Source of the DNA: JACQBY01 sp041486115
GTDB taxonomy: Bacteria > Nitrospirota > Nitrospiria > JACQBW01
NCBI GenBank assembly: GCA_041486115.1
Contig: JBGPKT010000088.1
Location: 1-9,330 of the forward strand
DNA length: 9,330 nt
Direction: 5' to 3'
The first letter of the stretch is position 1; every line of letters starts with the position of its first letter. Positions 1 to 4,634 of the stretch are shown one piece after another. Both the position numbers and the translations under genes were made by a program. Under the pieces are notes generated by a model. The model saw only the letters and a list, made by a program, of their open reading frames with translations, was not told where the DNA came from and made no database searches.

Positions 1-1276
1 CTTCTTTGTCGAACCGAACGCCGAACCAGAGGAGGCCTCCCAGGAGGGCGGCTCCGGCGGCAACCGTGAGAGCCACAGGCCATCCAAAACGTTCTCCGAG
101 CCAGGGGGTAAGCGTCGGAGAGAGGGTTCCGCCAATGTTGGCCCCCATATTCATAAAACCTGACAGGGCGCCGGAATGTTTTGCAGAAATATCGATGGTG
201 CTTGACCAGTAGGCGCCCACCGTACCATATAAAATACCGGCGCCCAGCGAGAGAAACAGAATCGCGTTATAGGGGTCTGAGGCCACGGCACCGCTATAAA
301 TAAAACCTGAGGTCAAAAACATCCCCGCCGCCCCCACCCCTCTCCTACCTATGGTACGGCCATATTTTGCCGTGAACCGGTCAGAGAGCCACCCTCCGAG
401 GGGACAAAAGAGCGCCATCGCCATAAAAGGGGAGGCCGCCAGAAATGACCCTTTTAATACTGTAAAATGGCGGATATTGACCAGATAGAGGAAAAACCAG
501 GTCATATAGATATAGGCAATATACCCGAGCATGGTGTAGCTTAAGGTTAAAAACCAGACGGAAGGTTTTTTTAAAATATCGGCAAACGACAGGTTGGATG
601 AGGCGCTCCCCTGATCTGGCCCCTTATCCCCATTAATCCATTCAAGCTCTTCTGTATTTACCCCGGGGTGTTCTTGAGGAAGGTCCCGGGCAAGCAGATA
701 CCAGGCTCCCGCCACGATCACTCCGATCGCTCCCGTGACAGTGAAGGCCGTCTTCCATCCATACTGAACCATCATCCAGGCGACAAGCGGAGGGGTCATT
801 GCCGAGCCAAACCCGATTCCGCCAATGGAAACTCCCATTCCTAATCCTTTTTCGCCTGGGGCAAGCCAGTTGGCAACCGTCCGGTTAAAATTGGGAAGAG
901 CTGCGGCCTCGCCCACGCCGATCAGAAAGCGGATCAGGATTAAAGCCCCGAATACACCTAACAATGAAGTAAAAAAAAGATTGGAGGAAAAAGCGGTCAG
1001 AACGGTAAAAAGAGACCACCAGAGGAGCGCAAAGGTTAAAACGCGCCGCGAACCCCACCGGTCTCCAAGCCAGCCGCCGGGAACCTGAAATAGGGCGTAG
1101 CCTAAAACAAAAGCCGAAAAAACCGTTCCCATCCCGACCGAAGACAAACCGAGCGCCGGCATCATCTCTTTTCCGGCAACAGAAATATTGACCCGGTCGA
1201 TGTAGGTCACCACGCTGATCAGAAAGAGGAGCCCGAGAATCCGCCAGCGGACGCCGCTTCTTTTATTTTTTACCAT
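1..1276 (-). CDS. MFS transporter, anion:cation symporter-like, C-terminus cut by window edge
   Basis: Inner-membrane secondary transporter of the major facilitator superfamily. I translated the minus strand from the ATG at 1274-1276; the frame stays open to base 1, giving 425 residues, so only the last few are missing if length is usual (about 420-450). The first helix carries Y25-x-D27-R28-x-N30. MFS motif A is GGWLGDRWGSRR at residues 67-78. RFLIGVGEA precedes helix 4, and the central loop (about 198-238) opens with RDLPQEHPGVN. These features are typical of the ACS family (glucarate, galactonate and other organic anion carriers), so an organic acid is the likely class of substrate, but the substrate cannot be read from sequence. 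The start overlaps the end of the upstream dehydrogenase-like gene by 14 bases (stop at 1263-1265), suggesting co-transcription and coupled translation; no good Shine-Dalgarno is visible. Confidence 0.9.
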   Translation of the reverse strand, partial: MVKNKRSGVRWRILGLLFLISVVTYIDRVNISVAGKEMMPALGLSSVGMGTVFSAFVLGYALFQVPGGWLGDRWGSRRVLTFALLWWSLFTVLTAFSSNLFFTSLLGVFGALILIRFLIGVGEAAALPNFNRTVANWLAPGEKGLGMGVSIGGIGFGSAMTPPLVAWMMVQYGWKTAFTVTGAIGVIVAGAWYLLARDLPQEHPGVNTEELEWINGDKGPDQGSASSNLSFADILKKPSVWFLTLSYTMLGYIAYIYMTWFFLYLVNIRHFTVLKGSFLAASPFMAMALFCPLGGWLSDRFTAKYGRTIGRRGVGAAGMFLTSGFIYSGAVASDPYNAILFLSLGAGILYGTVGAYWSSTIDISAKHSGALSGFMNMGANIGGTLSPTLTPWLGERFGWPVALTVAAGAALLGGLLWFGVRFDKE

Positions 1277-2411
1277 ACGGATTTTGCGTCGCGCTGAAAA
1301 GATTGTCGTACGCGAGGCCCCATGGCGGACGCAGGAAGCCGAGAGCGCGCACGTCTTCGAACCAGTGACCGAACGGGGACCGGCGGGAAAATGTTCCGCC
1401 TCCGAGTATACGACAGATTCGCAACAGGCATGATTCGGCAAGATCGGCCATCGACTCCTTTCCCAGGAGAACCTTGCGGCCAGGCAACGGCCTTGTCTCC
1501 ACGGCCCGAAGCATACCCTCGTAGGCCTGCTCGGACAGCCATGCCTCGGACTCCGCGCGTGTCCACTCGACCTGTTCGTAGGGACGAAGGTCATTCGGGC
1601 GTTTTGTAATCAACACACGAGCCGCCTCAACCGCGGTCTCGACCACGCCGAGAACGACCGCAGCGAAGAGGCAACCGATGACAGGACCGGCCGCGTCCGC
1701 GATCGCACGCCAGTGACCCGGCCAGGCCATTCGGGTGGCCGGAAAGCGCTCGAAAGCCATCGAATGGCTTTGCGTCGCGGCCATTCCGTGGCCGTCCCAT
1801 TCGGCAATGAGCCGCAATCCACGGGATCCGTCCCACGGAACGCCGCGCATGTCGACGAAGAACCAATCAGGGTCGGTCTCCCCTTCCGGCACGGCCGTGG
1901 TCACCATGAACGAGCTGATTCCCGATCCTGATCCGAAGTGTTTCGTGCCGGTCAGGTGACAGGCCCCGTTCCCGCAAACGGCTGCCGCCTTCGTCCGCCC
2001 CACGTCTCCCCCGGATCCCGGCTCGGAGGTGATCGTTCCCCACAGCTCGCGACCCGCGGGTTCGAATACGGCCCGTCGCTGAGCGGCCCAGGCGTCCGCA
2101 AATTCCGGGGAGACTTTGGGCGTAGACAGCCAGAAGGAGAGCACGGCCGGATGCATCGATGAGACCAACGCGACCGAAGAATCGCCGTGAGCCAGTGCGC
2201 GCAGAATCTCGCACACCGACCGGGCCGACCCGACTGCGTCCGTCCACAGGCCCCCGAACTCCGTCGGAACCCCAGTCAGAAGAAACCCCGCCTCGCGCAG
2301 CGCGGCGAAATCGGCCGGATCAAGCGACCGGCGTTGCTGGCGAGCCGGCCGATCGGCAGCAAAGGTCTCGGCAATCACCTTCACACGTTCAAGAACGTTC
2401 TTGGCATCCAT
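1263..2411 (-). CDS. Acyl-CoA dehydrogenase family flavoprotein (dehydrogenase or DszC-like monooxygenase)
   Basis: 382-residue soluble protein with the fold signature of FAD/FMN-dependent acyl-CoA dehydrogenases. The helical N-terminal domain covers about 1-120. The middle beta domain has TSEPGSGGD (128-136), matching the family's T-x-E-P-x-[AS]-G-S-D flavin-contact motif, and GTKHFGSGSG (155-164). The C-terminal helical domain has GGGTFSRRSPFGHWFEDVRA (337-356), matching the G-G-x-x-[FY]-x-x-x-x-P-x-x-R-x-x-R-D stretch. The segment EWDGHGMAATQSHS (204-217) resembles the W-D-x-x-G-x-x-x-T-x-S motif common in the DszC/SfnC monooxygenase branch, so oxygenation of a small substrate is as possible as CoA-ester oxidation. 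I see no certain catalytic Glu. The ATG at 2411 has AGGAG (2419-2423) seven bases upstream. It is clearly more GC-rich than the lipoprotein genes, suggesting separate origin. Its 3' end overlaps the MFS start, so transporter and enzyme probably act on related compounds. Confidence 0.85.
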   Translation of the reverse strand: MDAKNVLERVKVIAETFAADRPARQQRRSLDPADFAALREAGFLLTGVPTEFGGLWTDAVGSARSVCEILRALAHGDSSVALVSSMHPAVLSFWLSTPKVSPEFADAWAAQRRAVFEPAGRELWGTITSEPGSGGDVGRTKAAAVCGNGACHLTGTKHFGSGSGISSFMVTTAVPEGETDPDWFFVDMRGVPWDGSRGLRLIAEWDGHGMAATQSHSMAFERFPATRMAWPGHWRAIADAAGPVIGCLFAAVVLGVVETAVEAARVLITKRPNDLRPYEQVEWTRAESEAWLSEQAYEGMLRAVETRPLPGRKVLLGKESMADLAESCLLRICRILGGGTFSRRSPFGHWFEDVRALGFLRPPWGLAYDNLFSATQNPYGKK

Positions 2412-2423
2412 CTCGCTTCTCCT

Positions 2424-2455
2424 AAAAAAAAACCGGACACAGTCCGCGCGTCCGG
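2424..2455 (-). terminator. Intrinsic terminator or attenuator abutting the ribosome binding site
   Basis: On the minus strand CCGGAC (2450-2455) pairs with GTCCGG (2433-2438). G-U and G-C pairs can extend the stem to about nine pairs with a five-base loop. It is followed at once by nine T (2432-2424), and the next bases are the AGGAG ribosome binding site of the flavoprotein gene. The shape is that of a Rho-independent terminator. Its position, ending immediately before the Shine-Dalgarno, is that of a leader attenuator rather than a gene-end terminator, though it could equally stop read-through from the methyltransferase gene upstream. Confidence 0.6.
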
Positions 2456-2456
2456 G

Positions 2457-2480
2457 AAATTATTTCTGGGGACACCCTTA
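2457..2480 (+). repeat. REP-like end motif, copy A
   Basis: The block TTATTTCTGGGGACACC (2460-2476) recurs in inverted form at 2724-2739 as GGCGTCCCCAGAATAA, with one indel and one substitution. The pair encloses about 280 bases without a convincing gene, like the ends of a non-autonomous element. Shorter similarity in the same orientation is seen at 2663-2680 and 3613-3635. I assign it to the same repeat family as the other copies near the broken transposase. Confidence 0.5.
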
Positions 2481-2660
2481 CGTCATTGGCTTTCGGTCTA
2501 GGTTTACTGTGTTTCCCATTCGCCCACCTACCCGCCTCACTATGGACATCCACATGGTATCCCCGGATTTCCGAGGCGAATGCCGGGGCCGTGACGCTGG
2601 AATAAGGCCCCATCGTAAACCGATCCGCGATTTTCTGCAAGTATAACAGGAAAGCGTGAG
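2481..2660. other. Non-coding stretch inside the repeat-bounded segment
   Basis: Together with the flanking repeats this fills the gap of about 365 bases between the methyltransferase and the flavoprotein gene. Short reading frames exist on both strands (for example minus 2422-2640 and 2478-2672) but have no recognisable domain, lack good ribosome binding sites, and overlap one another. I treat the segment as the interior of a MITE-like or REP-associated element that also forms the 5' leader of the flavoprotein gene. It holds one strong hairpin, listed separately. Confidence 0.4.
2561..2588. repeat. GC-rich hairpin (palindromic repeat)
   Basis: CCCCGG (2561-2566) pairs perfectly with CCGGGG (2583-2588). 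The pairing continues inward as ATTT with GAAT once G2582 is bulged, giving about ten pairs. There is no T-tract on either side, so it is not a classical terminator. It resembles dispersed intergenic palindromes. Confidence 0.5.
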
Positions 2661-2662
2661 GA

Positions 2663-2734
2663 CCGGAGACACCTTACTTATATCTGTAAATATTAGTTAT
2701 TATAAAAGTCAATAAATCAGTATGGCGTCCCCAG
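2663..2734. repeat. REPIN-like inverted pair of REP motifs (copies B and C)
   Basis: Copy B (2663-2680, plus) and copy C (2717-2734, read on minus) match at 13 of 18 positions as inverted arms: CCGGAGACACCTTACTTA against CTGGGGACGCCATACTGA. They are separated by a 36-base AT-rich spacer. Two REP sequences in inverted orientation round a short spacer are the layout called REPIN, the form mobilised by REP-associated transposases. It lies just beyond the 3' end of the methyltransferase gene and could also act as a transcript-end hairpin. Family membership is my inference from the shared GGGGAC...TACTTA pattern. Confidence 0.5.
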
Positions 2735-2776
2735 AATAACGGAATTATCAGGCTCAACACGCTCAATTGGCGACAT

Positions 2777-3595
2777 TCAGTATTCGATGGTGATAATATG
2801 CGCCTGAATCTTGCCGTCCACAGGACCCAGCCCGAACCGTTGGGCGATGGCTCCCGCTGCGATGTCGGTTGCTTCGCCGAGCCGCGATTTGCCGCGCGCC
2901 TCGATTTCGCTACGTAGCGGCGTCCCTTGGCAGTATGCGATCGCAGGGACCCGCGGAGACGTTGCCTGACTGCGCACTGCGACGGAACTGATGTGGGGTG
3001 ACGAGCTGAACCCGCCGATTTTCAGATCTCGCGCAATGGTGGCGAGGTCGTAGTAGCCATGGGGCGTGCGAGCCAAGAAGCGCGGAGGATCCTCGGGAAA
3101 GAGAGATTCGAGTGCAGTCGAAACGGTGTGAGCAAATTCGTTCTCTTCGATTCGATCCCAAGCGTTGAAAATGAAAACGCCCCCTGAGTTGAGAACCCGA
3201 CGTGCCTCCGAAAACGCCTTCGACTTGTCGGGAAAGAACATGACTCCGAACTGGCACACCACTGCGTCAAATACTGAGTCCTCGAAGGGCAGTTGCATAG
3301 CGTCTGCCTGACGCCACTCCACAGGGCGCTTGGTCCCGACCTTGGAAGCCAGGTCCAGCATTGGCTGATTCAGGTCCGTGGCAACAATAGAGACGCTTTC
3401 CGGTAGCACGGATGCCAGCTTGCGAGTCACAACGCCCGTGCCGGCGGCAATCTCGAGCACGCGAGCAAGAGACCGCGAAGCCACTCGATTCACCAAGTCT
3501 TCAGCATATGGCTCAAAGATCAGCGGAACAAGATACTCTTCATAGAGCTTCGGGATTGAGCCGGTGAAGACTTTGTCGGTATCGGGACTGTTCAA
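2777..3595 (-). CDS. Class I SAM-dependent methyltransferase (UbiE/Methyltransf_11 type)
   Basis: 272-residue cytoplasmic enzyme that should transfer a methyl group from S-adenosylmethionine to an unidentified small molecule. Motif I is VLEIAAGTG (46-54), binding SAM. The acidic end of strand beta-2 is ATDLNQPMLDLA (72-83). QADAMQLPFED (96-106) is the adenine-contact motif, followed by FDAVVCQFGVMFFPD (109-123) and RVLNSGGVFIFNAWD (133-147). This order is standard for UbiE-like methyltransferases. The start is a TTG (3593-3595), chosen because AGGAG (3602-3606) lies six bases upstream. That leader is the end motif of a broken transposase, whose stop codon is only 33 bases before the TTG. REP-like motifs lie on both sides, so the gene may have arrived as passenger DNA. 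No link to ubiquinone or menaquinone synthesis is visible nearby, so no gene symbol is given. Confidence 0.88.
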   Translation of the reverse strand: MNSPDTDKVFTGSIPKLYEEYLVPLIFEPYAEDLVNRVASRSLARVLEIAAGTGVVTRKLASVLPESVSIVATDLNQPMLDLASKVGTKRPVEWRQADAMQLPFEDSVFDAVVCQFGVMFFPDKSKAFSEARRVLNSGGVFIFNAWDRIEENEFAHTVSTALESLFPEDPPRFLARTPHGYYDLATIARDLKIGGFSSSPHISSVAVRSQATSPRVPAIAYCQGTPLRSEIEARGKSRLGEATDIAAGAIAQRFGLGPVDGKIQAHIITIEY

Positions 3596-3601
3596 GGTGT
3601 T

Positions 3602-3606
3602 CTCCT
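3602..3606 (-). promoter_or_regulatory. Shine-Dalgarno that fixes the TTG start of the methyltransferase
   Basis: AAAGGAGAACACC-TTG is read on the minus strand. The AGGAG core is six bases from the TTG, which supports this non-ATG start. Confidence 0.7.
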
Positions 3607-3610
3607 TTGA

Positions 3611-3637
3611 ATTTCGGGGACTTCATACTTAATTCGA
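3611..3637 (+). repeat. REP-like end motif, copy D, next to the broken transposase
   Basis: TTCGGGGACTTCATACTTA (3613-3631) has the same layout as CCGGAGACACCTTACTTA at 2663-2680: a GGGGAC core followed by a TACTTA tail. It is inverted relative to copy C (2717-2734), so C and D bracket the methyltransferase gene. It overlaps the stop codon of the transposase remnant, as expected for a REP sequence flanking its own transposase. Confidence 0.5.
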
Positions 3638-3742
3638 TGTCTTTCTCTGAGGCCCTGGTTTTCGACGATGAAGAATACGGCCCAATATTTTCTCAAGCTT
3701 GTCCACAAATCCTTCAGCCCCAAGCGGTCGCCCTGTCCGCCC
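3629..3742 (-). pseudogene. Truncated REP-associated transposase, C-terminal remnant
   Basis: Reading the minus strand from 3742 to the TAA at 3629-3631 gives 37 codons starting GRTGRPLGAEGFVDKLEKIL and ending RKPGPQRKTSN. The T-G-R-P-L-G block is also present in the intact transposase next door (residues 189-195, KTGRPLG), and a basic K-P-G-P-x-R-K tail is usual for this family. The N-terminal HUH part is missing: the frame is interrupted by the end of the intact element, and nothing resembling the missing part is seen beyond 4501. It differs strongly from the intact copy, so it is from a different transposase subfamily. I judge it a dead relic whose REP-like motif persists. Confidence 0.7.
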
Positions 3743-3766
3743 ATAAAATAGGGACAGACACTATTT
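3740..3766 (+). repeat. Left inverted repeat of the transposase element
   Basis: It contains AAATAGGGACAGACACTATT plus a final T (3746-3766), in which AAATAG and CTATTT can form a six-pair stem with a nine-base loop. It also contains the TAG stop of the transposase (3761-3763). Confidence 0.8.
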
Positions 3767-4438
3767 ATTTGATTCTTTCTTGGGTCTTCCTCGCGGTAAA
3801 ACGTTTATAACTCGCTCCAGTTTCCGGCTTACCTTCCCTAGGAACCCAATCTTTCCCAGGGGCCGCCCGGTTTTAGTATGCCCTCGAATCGCTTCAACAT
3901 CAGGAGTATTTTCATCCGAATCGATGTATTCTCTCCATGACCCTAAGGAGACTCCCAGTGATTCCTTTATCCCGATGACTTGAATTATTCCGTCAGTTCC
4001 TCCGATGTGTGCGGCTACACTGGACCACTTCCATTCCCATGGTCTTTTAACCATACCAGCACGAACCGGATTTCTCTCAACATATCGCATCGCCGCCATG
4101 AAATAAGGCTCATCGAGGAGACAGGAAAAAAAGCGCCCCTGCCACAAGTGCCCGGAAGCCTTCCTCTCTTTGTTGAAATATTGGGAATATCGCATATGGG
4201 CTACGCTGAACACTTTAGCCAGCGATTCCTCTTCGTGCGGTTGGACTATAAAATGAACATGATTGTTCATCAAGCAATAGGCCAATACCGATAGGTGAAA
4301 TTTACGGCTGTATTCATTAATCCAGAACAAATATTGAGAACGATCTTTGTCGTTCCGAAAAATCTCCTGGCGATAATTCCCTCTTTGCGTAATATGATAA
4401 GGGTAACCGGGGACAACAATTCGAGCAATCCGTGGCAT
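3761..4438 (-). CDS. REP-associated tyrosine transposase (Y1_Tnp/HUH family)
   Basis: 225-residue single-strand DNA transposase of the IS200/TnpA-REP group. It begins MPRIARIVVPGYPYHITQRG, the usual opening of these proteins. The metal-binding HUH motif is H60-V61-H62 in MNNHVHFIVQP. The nucleophile tyrosine is probably Y84 or Y87 in MRYSQYFNKE. GHLWQGRFFS (96-105), RYVERNPVRAGMV (118-130) and WKWSS (136-140) are the other conserved blocks. The C-terminal tail has TGRPLG (190-195) and a basic end. All motifs are intact, so the enzyme may be active. No Shine-Dalgarno is visible upstream of the ATG at 4438; a possible promoter lies so close that the mRNA could be nearly leaderless. Such proteins act on REP sequences as well as on their own ends; the nearby older REP-like motifs have a different sequence from its own inverted repeats. 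Confidence 0.92.
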   Translation of the reverse strand: MPRIARIVVPGYPYHITQRGNYRQEIFRNDKDRSQYLFWINEYSRKFHLSVLAYCLMNNHVHFIVQPHEEESLAKVFSVAHMRYSQYFNKERKASGHLWQGRFFSCLLDEPYFMAAMRYVERNPVRAGMVKRPWEWKWSSVAAHIGGTDGIIQVIGIKESLGVSLGSWREYIDSDENTPDVEAIRGHTKTGRPLGKIGFLGKVSRKLERVINVLPRGRPKKESNK

Positions 4439-4443
4439 GCAAG

Positions 4444-4472
4444 ATCATTGCAATGACAAAAGAATTTGTCAA
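4444..4472 (-). promoter_or_regulatory. Candidate promoter of the transposase gene
   Basis: On the minus strand there is TTGACA (4467-4472), a 17-base spacer and AATGAT (4444-4449, four of six matches to the -10 consensus). The predicted start of transcription falls about at the ATG (4438). The -35 matches perfectly; the -10 is weak. Confidence 0.35.
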
Positions 4473-4474
4473 GA

Positions 4475-4501
4475 AAATAGTGTCTGTCCCTATTTTAAGG
4501 G
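4475..4501 (-). repeat. Right inverted repeat of the transposase element
   Basis: It is the reverse complement of the left repeat over 27 bases with one mismatch. The same six-pair hairpin is possible (AAATAG 4475-4480 with CTATTT 4490-4495). It lies just upstream of the putative -35 of the transposase gene. Confidence 0.8.
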
Positions 4502-4512
4502 ATAAAAATAAA

Positions 4513-4554
4513 TGACAAAAAATGTCAACCTCATGACAAAAATGGTCAATTGAC
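4513..4554 (+). promoter_or_regulatory. Tandem TGACA/TGTCA-type operator sites upstream of the lipoprotein operon
   Basis: TGACAAAAAATGTCA (4513-4527) is an inverted repeat with a five-base centre. A second site, TGACAAAAATGGTCA (4534-4548), starts exactly 21 bases later, that is two helical turns. A ten-base perfect palindrome, GTCAATTGAC (4545-4554), overlaps the second site and the -35 box. This arrangement suggests a dimeric regulator binding on one face of the helix. The regulator is not in the window. Confidence 0.45.
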
Positions 4555-4578
4555 ACCGCTCATTTCCTTCGTTAATAT
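4550..4578 (+). promoter_or_regulatory. Candidate sigma-70 promoter of the lipoprotein genes
   Basis: A perfect TTGACA (4550-4555), a 17-base spacer and TAATAT (4573-4578, four of six to consensus) would place the transcription start near 4585, about 50 bases before the ATG at 4635. The palindrome over the -35 suggests regulation. Confidence 0.5.
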
Positions 4579-4634
4579 TCCAAAATTATTGCGTTCCGCA
4601 GACACCTAAACCCTAGTGATCAGGTTTCTCGTTC

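Larger units (their letters stand above)
3740..4501 (-). mobile_element. Intact REP-associated (Y1/HUH) transposase element with inverted repeat ends
   Basis: A 762-base unit consists of one transposase gene flanked by inverted repeats at 3740-3766 and 4475-4501, identical at 26 of 27 positions (22 consecutive). The left repeat includes the transposase stop codon. The unit interrupts the older transposase remnant at 3629-3742. IS200/REP-type elements move as single strands and make no target duplication; I see none here. The boundaries are inferred from the repeat limits only. Confidence 0.7.

Noticed and set aside
825..1088. Plus-strand 87-codon frame opposite the MFS gene
   Set aside because: It is a shadow of the transporter coding sequence with basic, low-information content.
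2422..2672. Two overlapping minus-strand reading frames of 64 and 72 codons
   Set aside because: They have no domain, no ribosome binding site, and lie within the repeat-bounded segment; taken as chance frames.
2457..2739. Complete insertion sequence bounded by copies A and C
   Set aside because: The interval encodes no transposase, so at most it is a non-autonomous element.
3607..3810. Plus-strand reading frame across the transposase remnant
   Set aside because: It is antisense to the remnant and to the left repeat, has no family features, and ends inside the intact transposase gene.
4608..4627. AAACC...GGTTT inverted repeat just before the large lipoprotein start
   Set aside because: There are only five pairs with a ten-base loop; too weak to call a hairpin or operator.
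4502..4634. Missing 5' half of the older transposase on the far side of the intact element
   Set aside because: The minus-strand translation beyond 4501 shows no typical start or HUH segment.
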